Assembly (NCBI RefSeq): GCF_042653765.1 | Contig: NZ_JBHSEZ010000028.1 | Span: 558,001 to 622,000, forward strand | DNA: 64,000 nt | Direction of reading: 5' to 3' | Origin: Castellaniella denitrificans | Lineage (GTDB): Bacteria; Pseudomonadota; Gammaproteobacteria; Burkholderiales; Burkholderiaceae_B | In this document: piece by piece, positions 54,144 through 63,359 of the stretch | Position numbering within the stretch: position 1 is the stretch's first letter | Layout of the letters: each line of letters begins with the position of its first letter | Made by a program: the position numbers and the translations under genes | Notes under the pieces: generated by a model | What the model saw: the letters and a program-made list of their open reading frames with translations, nothing else | Database searches by the model: none | What the model was told of the DNA's origin: nothing

Positions 54144-54926
54144 ATGCTGGAACTGGACCGGATTTCCCTGAGCTACGCCGCCGACGGCGGCCGGCGCGAC
54201 GTGCTGCGCGAACTGAGCCTGACCCTGGAGACCGGCCAGATCGCCTGCCTGCTGGGCGCCTCGGGCTGCGGCAAGACCAGCGTGCTGCGCGCCATCGCCG
54301 GCTTCGAACCGCTGGACGGCGGCTCGATCCGGCTGGACGGGCGGCTGCTGTCGGGCGAAGGCGCCCGCGTCGAGCCCGAGCACCGGCGCGTGGGCATGAT
54401 GTTCCAGGACTATGCGCTGTTCCCCCACCTGGACGTGGCGGCCAACGTCGGCTTCGGCCTGCGCCGCCTGGACGCGGCCGAGCGCGGCCGGCGCGTGCGC
54501 GCCCTGCTGGACCTCGTGGGCCTGGCGGGCCAGGAGGCGCGCCGCCCCCATGAGCTGTCCGGCGGGCAGCAGCAGCGCGTGGCACTGGCCCGGGCGCTGG
54601 CGCCCGAGCCCGACCTGCTGCTGCTCGACGAGCCTTTTTCCAACCTGGACGTGGACGCCCGCGAAAGGCTGGCCTTTGAACTGCGCGACCTGCTGAAGGC
54701 GGCGGGACGCACCGCCCTGGTGGTCACCCACAACCAGGCGGAGGCCTTCGCCGTGGCGGACCGGATCGGCATCCTGAACGAGGGTCGGCTGGCCCAATGG
54801 GACACGCCCTACGGCATGCACCACCACCCCGCCACGCCGGACATCGCGGCCTTCATCCACCGCGAGGCCCTGATGGCCCGGCGCGCGCAGGCCAGCCTGC
54901 GCGGCGCGCCCCCGGCCGCCGCCTGA
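54144..54926 (+). CDS. fbpC: Ferric-iron ABC transporter ATPase FbpC
   Basis: 260-aa ATPase. Walker A GASGCGKTS, VGMMFQDYALFPHLDV, signature LSGGQQQRVALARAL, Walker B LLLLDEPFSNLD, switch THNQAEAF. Shorter than many FbpC proteins (about 350 aa): it ends soon after the nucleotide-binding domain and lacks the C-terminal regulatory half. Converges on ntrC with 26 bp between. Confidence 0.92.
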   Translation: MLELDRISLSYAADGGRRDVLRELSLTLETGQIACLLGASGCGKTSVLRAIAGFEPLDGGSIRLDGRLLSGEGARVEPEHRRVGMMFQDYALFPHLDVAANVGFGLRRLDAAERGRRVRALLDLVGLAGQEARRPHELSGGQQQRVALARALAPEPDLLLLDEPFSNLDVDARERLAFELRDLLKAAGRTALVVTHNQAEAFAVADRIGILNEGRLAQWDTPYGMHHHPATPDIAAFIHREALMARRAQASLRGAPPAAA

Positions 54927-54952
54927 GCGGTTCGAGACGCCGGCGCCCGACA

Positions 54953-56503
<1,551 letters not shown>

Positions 56504-56522
56504 GCGGTTCCCTGCCTCATGC

Positions 56523-57476
56523 TCATGCGACTTCCAGCGGCAGCAGCAGCCGGAATTCCGTGCGGCCGGGGACGGAATCGAATTCCAGCAGGCCGCCTTG
56601 CCGTTGCAGGCATTCCTGGGCCAGGCTCAGGCCCAGGCCGGTGCCCTGCGCCCGGCCGGTCACCAGGGGGTGGAAGAGCTTGTCGCGCAGGGCCTCGGGC
56701 ACGCCCGGGCCGTTGTCGGCGACCGCGATCCTCAGCCCCATGCGGTGCTGGCCGTCGGCCAGCATGGGCTGGTGCAGGATGCGGGTGCTGAGATGCAGCG
56801 CGGGCGCGTCCAGCCCCGGGGTCTCGGCCAGCGCCTGCGCGCCGTTGCGCGCCACGTTCAGCAGCGCCTGCAGCAACTGGTCGCGGTCGGCGCGCATGTC
56901 CGGCACCGAGGCGTCGTAGTCGCGCTCCAGGCGGATCCGCTCGCCGAATTCCAGGCGGATCAGCGACAGGACGCGCTCGCACAGCTCGTGGACGTTGAAG
57001 ACGCTGGGCGCGGCGGCGGGCTGGCTGGGGGAAGCCAGCCGGGTCACCAGATCGGCCAGCCGGTCGGCCTCGGCCACGATCACCCGGGTGTATTCGCGCA
57101 GGTCGTCGCGCGGCAGTTCCATTTCCAGCAGCTGGGCGGCGGCCCGCAGGCCCGCCAGGGGGTTGCGCACCTCGTGGGCCAGGTTGCGCAGGGTTTCGCG
57201 CTGCGCCTCCTGGCGGCCCCGGGCCAGCCGCAGGTCGTCCAGGTGGACGCCCTGGTGGACCGGGATCTCGATCAGCCAGGCCCAGGGCTGGCCCCGCAGC
57301 GGGGTCTTCAGGACGCTGTCGAAGCCGTCCAGCCAGGGCTGCGCGGGCTGCTCCGCCAATTGGCGCCGGGACTGGCCCAGCAGTTCCTCCGCCGCGCCGT
57401 TGGCGTGGCGGATGCGGAAGGACTCGTCCAGCAGCAGGACCGCGGTGCGCAGCAGGTCGAGGCCGGACGTGTCCAT
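56523..57476 (-). CDS. ntrB: Nitrogen regulation sensor kinase NtrB
   Basis: 317-aa soluble kinase/phosphatase: PAS domain (LLRTAVLLLDESFRIRHANGAAEELLG), His in NLAHEVRNPLAGLRAA, and HATPase motifs NVARNGAQAL (N box), VADNGPGVP and GTGLGLSLAQE. It phosphorylates NtrC when nitrogen is short, with PII as input. Start at 57476, 8 bp after the glnA stop. Confidence 0.95.
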   Translation of the reverse strand: MDTSGLDLLRTAVLLLDESFRIRHANGAAEELLGQSRRQLAEQPAQPWLDGFDSVLKTPLRGQPWAWLIEIPVHQGVHLDDLRLARGRQEAQRETLRNLAHEVRNPLAGLRAAAQLLEMELPRDDLREYTRVIVAEADRLADLVTRLASPSQPAAAPSVFNVHELCERVLSLIRLEFGERIRLERDYDASVPDMRADRDQLLQALLNVARNGAQALAETPGLDAPALHLSTRILHQPMLADGQHRMGLRIAVADNGPGVPEALRDKLFHPLVTGRAQGTGLGLSLAQECLQRQGGLLEFDSVPGRTEFRLLLPLEVA

Positions 57477-57484
57477 CGCACGTC

Positions 57485-58897
57485 CTAGAGCGCGTAGTAC
57501 ATGTCGAATTCGACCGGGTGCGGGGTCACGCGCAGGCGGTCGAGCTCGTTGGCCTTCAGGTCCAGGTAGGCGTCCAGCAGGTCGTTGCTGAAGACCCCGC
57601 CGCGCGTCAGGAACTCGCGGTCGCGGTCCAGGGCTTCCAGCGCCTGGTCCAGCGACGAGCACACCGTCGGGATCTTGGCGTCTTCTTCCGGCGGCAGGTC
57701 GTACAGGTTCTTGTCGGCCGGATCGCCCGGGTGGATCTTGTTCTGGACACCGTCCAGGCCCGCCATCATCAGGGCCGAGAAAGCCAGGTACGGGTTGGCC
57801 AGCGGGTCCGGGAAGCGCGACTCAACGCGGCGCGCCTTGGGGTTGCTGACGTAGGGGATGCGGATCGAAGCCGAGCGGTTGCGCGCGGAGTATGCGAGCT
57901 TGACCGGGGCCTCGTAGTGCGGCACCAGGCGCTTGTAGGAGTTCGTGCCCGGATTGGTGATGGCGTTCAGGGCGCGGGCGTGATGGATGATGCCGCCGAT
58001 GTAGTACAGGGCGAATTCCGACAGGCCGCCGTAGCCGTTGCCGGCGAACAGGTTCTGGCCGTCCTTCCAGATGGACTGGTGCACGTGCATGCCCGAACCG
58101 TTGTCGCCCACCACGGGCTTGGGCATGAAGGTCGCGGTCTTGCCGTAGACGTGGGCCACGTTGCGGATCACGTACTTCATGATCTGGGTCCAGTCGGCAC
58201 GCTGCACCAGGGTGGAAAAGCGGGTGCCGATCTCGAGCTGGCCGCAGTTCGCGACCTCGTGGTGGTGGACCTCGACGGGCACGCCCATCTGCTCCATCAG
58301 CAGGCACATTTCCGAACGCATGTCGGCGAAGGAATCGATCGGCGGAACGGGCACGTAGCCGCCCTTGACGGCCGGACGGTAGCCCAGGTTGTTGCCGTTG
58401 GCCTCGTTGGCGTTGGACCAGGCGCCCTCGTCGGACGAGATCTTGACGAAGCTGCCGCTCATGTCCGCGTTCCAGCTCACGCCGTCGAAGACGAAGAACT
58501 CGGGTTCCGGACCGAAATAGGCGGTGTCGCCCAGGCCGCTGGACTTCAGGTAGGCCTCGGCGCGGCGGGCCAGGGAACGCGGGTCGCGGTCGTAGCCCTT
58601 CAGGTCGGACGGCTCGACCACGTCGCAGGTCAGGATCAGCGTGGTTTCCTCGCGGAAAGGATCCAGGCGGGCGGTCCCGGCGTCCGGGATCAGGATCATG
58701 TCGGACGCCTCGATGCCCTTCCAGCCGGGCAGCGACGAGCCGTCGAAGGCGACGCCCGATTCCATCCGGTCCTCGTCCATCTGGCTGGCGGGAACGGTCA
58801 GGTGGTGTTCCCGACCCAGGGTGTCGGTAAAGCGGCAATCCACGAACGCCACTTCGCGTTCGGCGATCATCTGCACAACGTTTTCAGGGGTGGACAT
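57485..58897 (-). CDS. glnA: Glutamine synthetase type I
   Basis: 470-aa dodecameric enzyme making glutamine from glutamate, ammonia and ATP. FDGSSLPGWKGIEASDM, the metal-site FGPEPEFFVFDGV, NGSGMHVHQSIWKDG, AITNPGTNSYKRLVPHYEAP, RNRSASIRIP, and NLYDLPPEE near the C-terminus with the adenylylation tyrosine. Driven by the sigma-54 promoter and NtrC sites upstream. Heads glnA-ntrB-ntrC. Confidence 0.97.
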   Translation of the reverse strand: MSTPENVVQMIAEREVAFVDCRFTDTLGREHHLTVPASQMDEDRMESGVAFDGSSLPGWKGIEASDMILIPDAGTARLDPFREETTLILTCDVVEPSDLKGYDRDPRSLARRAEAYLKSSGLGDTAYFGPEPEFFVFDGVSWNADMSGSFVKISSDEGAWSNANEANGNNLGYRPAVKGGYVPVPPIDSFADMRSEMCLLMEQMGVPVEVHHHEVANCGQLEIGTRFSTLVQRADWTQIMKYVIRNVAHVYGKTATFMPKPVVGDNGSGMHVHQSIWKDGQNLFAGNGYGGLSEFALYYIGGIIHHARALNAITNPGTNSYKRLVPHYEAPVKLAYSARNRSASIRIPYVSNPKARRVESRFPDPLANPYLAFSALMMAGLDGVQNKIHPGDPADKNLYDLPPEEDAKIPTVCSSLDQALEALDRDREFLTRGGVFSNDLLDAYLDLKANELDRLRVTPHPVEFDMYYAL

Positions 58898-58959
58898 AAA
58901 AGCTCCTGCGCCAAGTCATGTCGTCAAAGGGAAAAGCCCGAGGCTTCGTCGGTTTCATT

Positions 58960-58975
58960 AGCAATGATCGTGCCA
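58960..58975 (-). promoter_or_regulatory. Sigma-54 promoter of glnA
   Basis: On the minus strand TGGCACG-ATCA-TTGCT, an exact match to the -24/-12 consensus, about 63 bp upstream of glnA ATG. The predicted start lies near 58949. Confidence 0.93.
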
Positions 58976-59047
58976 GCTTTCCAGGCCAGGATTCCAGAAG
59001 GAAGGACCTGCTGGACGGACACCGGACCGGCCACGGCGGCGCATGGA

Positions 59048-59064
59048 TGCACCATTCAGGTGCA
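59048..59064 (-). promoter_or_regulatory. NtrC-binding site 1
   Basis: TGCACC-ATTCA-GGTGCA, an exact consensus NtrC site and perfect dyad, centred about 107 bp upstream of the predicted glnA start. Confidence 0.92.
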
Positions 59065-59091
59065 CATTCTAGTGCTTTTGGTGCAATGGCC

Positions 59092-59106
59092 GCACTTTTT
59101 CAGTGC
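59092..59106 (-). promoter_or_regulatory. NtrC-binding site 2
   Basis: GCAC-N7-GTGC with the same 7-bp core spacing as site 1, centred about 150 bp upstream of the predicted start and about 43 bp (four helical turns) from site 1, suited to cooperative NtrC binding. Confidence 0.8.
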
Positions 59107-59179
59107 AGGCCGCCCGGTTCCATGTCCAGTCCGGCACCCGGCGGCGCCGGATCGCCCGCCGCGCACACTCGGCGGACGC

Positions 59180-60400
59180 TCAGGTCAGGAACTCCATCTG
59201 CAGTTCGTTCAGGAAGCTCCAGCCCCGGGGCGTGGCGCGGATGCGGTCCAGGCCGGGTTCGAGCAGGCCGCGCTCGACCGCGCGGCGCATGGCCGGCAGG
59301 ATGGCCATCAGCGACAGGCCGGTGCGCTCGATGAACAGCCCGCCTTCGACGCCTTCGCGCAGGCGCAGGGCGTTGAGCATGAACTCGAAGCCCAGGTCGT
59401 CGTGGCTCAGCTCGCGGCGTTCGACCACGTGGCCGCCGGCGCCCTCGGTCGCCAGCCGCATCCAGGCGTCCGGCATGCGCGCCCGCGCCTGGCGCGTGAT
59501 GCGGTCCTGGAAGGAGATCTTCGAATGCGCCCCCGGGCCGATCCCCAGGTAGTCGCCGAAGCGCCAGTAGTTCAGGTTGTGCTGGCAGGCCTGGTGGGGC
59601 CTCGCGTAGGCCGAGACCTCGTAGCGGTCGAAGCCCGCCGCCTGGATCAGTTCCGCCACCCTGTCCTGCATGGCCGCGCCCAGTTCATCGTCCGGCACCC
59701 GGGGCGGGTATTTGGCGAAGACCGTGTTGGGTTCCAGCGTCAGGTGGTACAGCGACAGGTGTCCCGTGCCGAAGGCCAGGGCCTCGCGCACGTCCCGTTC
59801 GCACTCGGCCAGAGTCTGCTCCGGCAGCGCGAACATCAGATCCAGGTTGACCCGGTCCACGGCGCGCTGGGCCATTTCGATGGCCGCGCGCGCCTGGGCG
59901 GCGTCGTGGATGCGTCCCAGGCGGCGCAGCTTGTCGTCGTCGAAGCTCTGGATGCCGAGCGAAATCCGGTTCACGCCGGCCTGGGCGTAGCCCTGGAACC
60001 GGGCCGCCTCGGCGGTGCCGGGATTGGCCTCCAGGGTGATCTCCACGTCGGGAGGCAGGTTCAGGTAGGCGCGGAACAGGCCGATGATCCGGTCGATCGC
60101 CTCGGCCGACAACAGGCTGGGCGTGCCGCCGCCGAAGAACACCGTCGAGACCGGCCGGCCCCAGACGTCGGGCACGGCCTGCTCCAGATCGGCCTGCAGG
60201 GCCCGCAGGTAGTCTTCTTCCGGCAACTCGCCGGAACGTTCGTGCGAATTGAAGTCGCAATACGGGCACTTGTGCACGCACCAGGGCACGTGCACGTACA
60301 GCGACAGCGGCGGCAGCGCCGCCAGGCCGGGCCTGCCGCGCACGCCGGGGCGGCCGTCGCCTGCGCGTTCGGGCGCGGGAACGGGAACCAGGCGCTTCAT
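59180..60400 (-). CDS. hemW: HemW-like radical SAM protein
   Basis: 406-aa radical SAM protein. CVHKCPYCDFNSH gives the CxxxCxxC cluster, FFGGGTPSLL and EANPGTAEAARF follow, and ISLGIQSFDDDKLRRLGR is the HemW hallmark. HemW binds and inserts haem; it was long annotated as coproporphyrinogen dehydrogenase. ATG 60400 overlaps rdgB by 4 bp. Confidence 0.93.
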   Translation of the reverse strand: MKRLVPVPAPERAGDGRPGVRGRPGLAALPPLSLYVHVPWCVHKCPYCDFNSHERSGELPEEDYLRALQADLEQAVPDVWGRPVSTVFFGGGTPSLLSAEAIDRIIGLFRAYLNLPPDVEITLEANPGTAEAARFQGYAQAGVNRISLGIQSFDDDKLRRLGRIHDAAQARAAIEMAQRAVDRVNLDLMFALPEQTLAECERDVREALAFGTGHLSLYHLTLEPNTVFAKYPPRVPDDELGAAMQDRVAELIQAAGFDRYEVSAYARPHQACQHNLNYWRFGDYLGIGPGAHSKISFQDRITRQARARMPDAWMRLATEGAGGHVVERRELSHDDLGFEFMLNALRLREGVEGGLFIERTGLSLMAILPAMRRAVERGLLEPGLDRIRATPRGWSFLNELQMEFLT

Positions 60401-61029
60401 CGGCTTCCCCGCTCCCCGCCCTGGTCCTGGCCGAACTCATCGCGCAGCGCCCGCAGCAGGCCGCGTAAGGCGCGGGCGCGGTGGCTGAGGATGTTCTTCT
60501 GCTCCAGGGGCAGCTCGGCGGCGGTCATGCCCAGGTCGGGCAGGTAGAAATACGGGTCGTAGCCGAAGCCGTTGGCGCCCCGGGGGGCGTTCAGGACCTC
60601 GCCGTCCCAGGAGCCCTCGACCACGATCGGACGCGGGTCGTCGGCGCTGCGGACGTAGACCAGGACGGCGACGTAGCTGCCGCGCCGGTCGGCCTGGCCG
60701 GCCATCTCGGCCACCAGCCGGGCATTGTTGGCTTCGTCCGAGCGCACGCCGCCCGGCGCCTGGGCGTAGCGCGCCGAATGCACGCCGGGCGCGCCGCCCA
60801 GGGCATGCACGCACAGGCCGGAATCGTCGGCCAGCGCCGGCAGGCCCGTGGCGCGGCTGGCATGGCGCGCCTTGGCCAGGGCGTTTTCCACGAAAGTATG
60901 GAACGGCTCGTCGGCCTCGGGCACGCCCAGCGCGCCTTGCGGCACCATCTCGATGCCGGCCGCCGACAGGCTGGCGGAAAATTCCTTCAACTTGCCCGGG
61001 TTGCCCGAGGCCAGCACGACCTTTTTCAT
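60397..61029 (-). CDS. rdgB: Non-canonical purine NTP pyrophosphatase (RdgB/HAM1)
   Basis: 210-aa enzyme removing dITP, XTP and dHAPTP from the nucleotide pool. VVLASGNPGKLKEF, ALADDSGLCVHALGGAPGVHSARYA, DGEVLNAPRGANGFGYDPYF and LSHRARAL are the family motifs. Slightly long because of a polar C-terminal tail. Confidence 0.95.
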   Translation of the reverse strand: MKKVVLASGNPGKLKEFSASLSAAGIEMVPQGALGVPEADEPFHTFVENALAKARHASRATGLPALADDSGLCVHALGGAPGVHSARYAQAPGGVRSDEANNARLVAEMAGQADRRGSYVAVLVYVRSADDPRPIVVEGSWDGEVLNAPRGANGFGYDPYFYLPDLGMTAAELPLEQKNILSHRARALRGLLRALRDEFGQDQGGERGSR

Positions 61030-61049
61030 CGCAGGGCCGTCCCAAGATG

Positions 61050-61070
61050 GAAAACGCCCCCTTGGGGGGC
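61050..61070 (-). terminator. Hairpin terminator after rph
   Basis: GCCCCC-CAA-GGGGGC followed by GTTTT on the minus strand, in the 76 bp between rph and rdgB. It is part of a longer element (to about 61098) of a type I recall as common between genes in Burkholderiales. Confidence 0.65.
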
Positions 61071-61105
61071 AGCAAGCCGCAGGCGCAGCGTGGGGGCTAT
61101 TTTTT

Positions 61106-61858
61106 TCATGCGGCCTCCAGCGCGGCGGCCTGCGCGCGGATCAGCGCCTGGATGCCGGCGGTCGCCAGATCCAACAGGCCATCCAGTTCGTCGCGGCGGA
61201 AACTGCCGCCCTCGCCCGTGCCCTGGACCTCGACGAAATCCCCGGCGCCGGTCATGACCACGTTCATGTCGGTGTCGCAGGCGGAGTCCTCCGGGTAGTC
61301 CAGGTCCAGAACCGGCCGCCCGTCCACGATGCCGACCGAGACGGCGGCCACCTGGCCGCGCAGCGGGTCGGCCGCCAGTTGGCCGCCGGCCATCAGGGCG
61401 CGCACGGCCAGGGCCGCCGCCACCCAGGCGCCGGTGATGCTGGCGCAACGGGTGCCGCCGTCGGCCTGCAGCACGTCGCAGTCCAGGTGCAGGGTGCGTT
61501 CGCCCAGCGCCCGCATGTCGAACACCGCGCGCAGGCTGCGGCCGATCAGGCGCTGGATTTCCTGGGTGCGGCCGCTCTGCTTGCCCCGGGCCGCCTCGCG
61601 GTCGCCCCGGGTGTGCGTGGCGCGCGGCAGCATGCCGTATTCCGCCGTGACCCAGCCCTGGCCCCGCCCCTTCAGGAAGGGCGGCACCTTGTCCAGCACG
61701 CTGGCGTTGCACAGCACGCGGGTGTCGCCCATGCAGGCCAGCACCGAGCCTTCGGCATGGCGCGTATAGCCGGTCAGCAGCTCGATGCGGCGCAGCTCGT
61801 CCGGCCGGCGGCCGGACGGCCGCGCGGGGGCGGAGTCGGAATTCGAGGGGATCGTCAT
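61106..61858 (-). CDS. rph: Ribonuclease PH
   Basis: 250-aa 3'-5' phosphorolytic exoribonuclease that trims tRNA 3' ends. GSVLACMGDTRVLC, GWVTAEYGMLPRATHTR, LIGRSLRAVFDMRALGERTLHLDCDVLQADGGTRCASITGA and GTGEGGSFRRDELD are conserved. The family is about 238 aa; the N-terminus is about 10 residues longer. AGGAAAT precedes ATG 61858. Divergent from yicC. Confidence 0.95.
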   Translation of the reverse strand: MTIPSNSDSAPARPSGRRPDELRRIELLTGYTRHAEGSVLACMGDTRVLCNASVLDKVPPFLKGRGQGWVTAEYGMLPRATHTRGDREAARGKQSGRTQEIQRLIGRSLRAVFDMRALGERTLHLDCDVLQADGGTRCASITGAWVAAALAVRALMAGGQLAADPLRGQVAAVSVGIVDGRPVLDLDYPEDSACDTDMNVVMTGAGDFVEVQGTGEGGSFRRDELDGLLDLATAGIQALIRAQAAALEAA

Positions 61859-61940
61859 GAAGAAATTTCCTGCCATGAGGCCCGAGAGGGCCGGACTACA
61901 ATAAGGCCCCATTGTAGATAAACGCCGACGAGACCGCCCC

Positions 61941-62852
61941 ATGATCCGCAGCATGACCGCCTTTGGCTCCGCCCGACTGGACTCCGACGCCGGGTCGATC
62001 AGCGCCGAGATCCGCAGCGTCAACAACCGCTTCCTCGACCTGAGCCTGCGGATCCCGGAAGACCTGCGCTTCGCCGAATCCCGCTTGCGCGACCTCGTCG
62101 GCCGTCAGGCCCTGCGCGGCAAGGTCGAGCTCAAGCTGTCCTACGCCGCGATCGACCGCGAGGCCCTGCGCCCCCTGGATCCCGAAGCCGTGCGCGCGCT
62201 GGCCGAGCAACTGCAATGGGCGCGCCGATTCATCCCCGACCTGCCCGCGCCGACGCTGGCCGAACTGCCGCGCGAAGGCGCGCTGCGCGGCGGCCTGGAC
62301 GCCGAAGTCTGGCTGCCCCTGTGCGAACGGGCCTGCGAGCAGGCCCTGGAGGAATTCGGCGCCACGCGGCTGCGCGAGGGCGCCCGGCTGGCGCAGGCCA
62401 TGCTGGCCATGGCCGGCGAAATCGACGCCATCGTCGCGCGCGTGGAAGCCGAGCTGCCGGCCCTGGTGCGGCAGCACCAGGATCGCGTCGCCCAGCGCCT
62501 GCGCGAGGCCCTGGAGGCCGCCAGCCCGGAGGGCTTCGCCGCCATCGGCGGGGCCGAACTGACCGCCCGCATCGCCCAGGAAGCCAGCCTGTTCGGCCTG
62601 CGCGTGGACGTGGCCGAGGAGCTCACCCGGCTGCGTTCCCACCTGCAGGAACTGCGCGAAATCCTGTCTGGCCAGCATGCGTCCTCCGCGCGCGGCGGCA
62701 GCGGCAAGCGCCTGGACTTTCTGTTCCAGGAAATGAACCGCGAGGCCAACACCCTGGGCTCCAAGGCCGCCGCCCTGACCGTCACCCAGGCCGCCATCGA
62801 CCTGAAGCTGCTGATCGAGCAGATGCGCGAGCAGGCGCAGAACATCGAATAG
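61941..62852 (+). CDS. yicC: YicC-family endoribonuclease
   Basis: 303-aa YicC/YloC protein: MIRSMTAFGSA, EIRSVNNRFLDLSLRIPEDLR, VEELTRLRSHL-like VAEELTRLRSHLQEL, and GKRLDFLFQEMNREANTLGSKA at the C-terminus. Family members cut RNA and affect small-RNA stability. Adjacent to rph in many proteobacteria. Confidence 0.93.
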   Translation: MIRSMTAFGSARLDSDAGSISAEIRSVNNRFLDLSLRIPEDLRFAESRLRDLVGRQALRGKVELKLSYAAIDREALRPLDPEAVRALAEQLQWARRFIPDLPAPTLAELPREGALRGGLDAEVWLPLCERACEQALEEFGATRLREGARLAQAMLAMAGEIDAIVARVEAELPALVRQHQDRVAQRLREALEAASPEGFAAIGGAELTARIAQEASLFGLRVDVAEELTRLRSHLQELREILSGQHASSARGGSGKRLDFLFQEMNREANTLGSKAAALTVTQAAIDLKLLIEQMREQAQNIE

Positions 62853-62920
62853 CAGGCCGTCCAAGTCCGCAGATGCATGCGGCGTGATGGCTTGTTCAGA
62901 GGTGCCCTGGACTCGCCTCT

Positions 62921-62947
62921 CATGGACCCATGACGCAATGGTCCATG
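62921..62947. promoter_or_regulatory. Inverted repeat upstream of HTH gene
   Basis: CATGGACC-11 bp-GGTCCATG, perfect 8-bp arms, 73 bp before the HTH gene at 63021. A plausible autoregulatory operator, as antitoxins usually repress their own promoters. Confidence 0.55.
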
Positions 62948-63020
62948 CCGTGCTCCCTTGTCAGCCATCCTCGCCTACCATTCAGTTCGGCGCCTATCCT
63001 CTCTTGTTTCAAAAACTAAT

Positions 63021-63305
63021 ATGAGCACCGCATTTGAAAGCATCAAACAGGGTCTGCAGGAAGCCATCGCCCATGCCAAGGGGGACGAACGCAGCGTCCG
63101 CACGCATCGCCCACGCGCCATCGATGTGAAGGCCGTGCGCGCCAGGACAGGCATGACGCAGGAACAATTCGCCGCCCTCTTCGGCTTTTCCACGGCCACC
63201 TTGCGACACTGGGAGCGCGGCGACCGCGCCCCGCGCGGCCCGGCGCTGGTGCTGCTCAATGTGATCGACCGCAACCCGCAAGCCGTCATCGAAGCGCTGG
63301 TCTGA
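63021..63305 (+). CDS. XRE-type HTH protein, orphan HigA/NadS-like antitoxin
   Basis: 94-aa protein with a C-terminal helix-turn-helix (VKAVRARTGMTQEQFAALFGFSTATLRHWERGDRAPRGPALVLL), the arrangement of HigA/NadS antitoxins. No toxin gene is found: 168 bp upstream hold no plausible RelE-like frame and the next gene downstream is a channel on the other strand. Start at 63021 (MSTAFESIK) fits homologues; the frame is open to 62958. Confidence 0.8.
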   Translation: MSTAFESIKQGLQEAIAHAKGDERSVRTHRPRAIDVKAVRARTGMTQEQFAALFGFSTATLRHWERGDRAPRGPALVLLNVIDRNPQAVIEALV

Positions 63306-63359
63306 CGCCGCAACCCCACAGCACAAACCCCCACAGCACAAAACCAGAGGGTGCGCTTC

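Noticed and set aside
57518..60547. Long plus-strand open frame opposite glnA and hemW
   Set aside because: Antisense to two genes with clear catalytic motifs; no ribosome-binding site and no recognisable domain.
62853..63020. Remnant toxin gene upstream of the HTH gene
   Set aside because: No frame in this stretch resembles RelE/HigB; only short open frames occur.
63314..63342. Two copies of CCCCACAGCACAAA with 15-bp period, considered as CRISPR or regulatory array
   Set aside because: Only two units, no unique spacers and no cas genes; most likely a simple tandem duplication.
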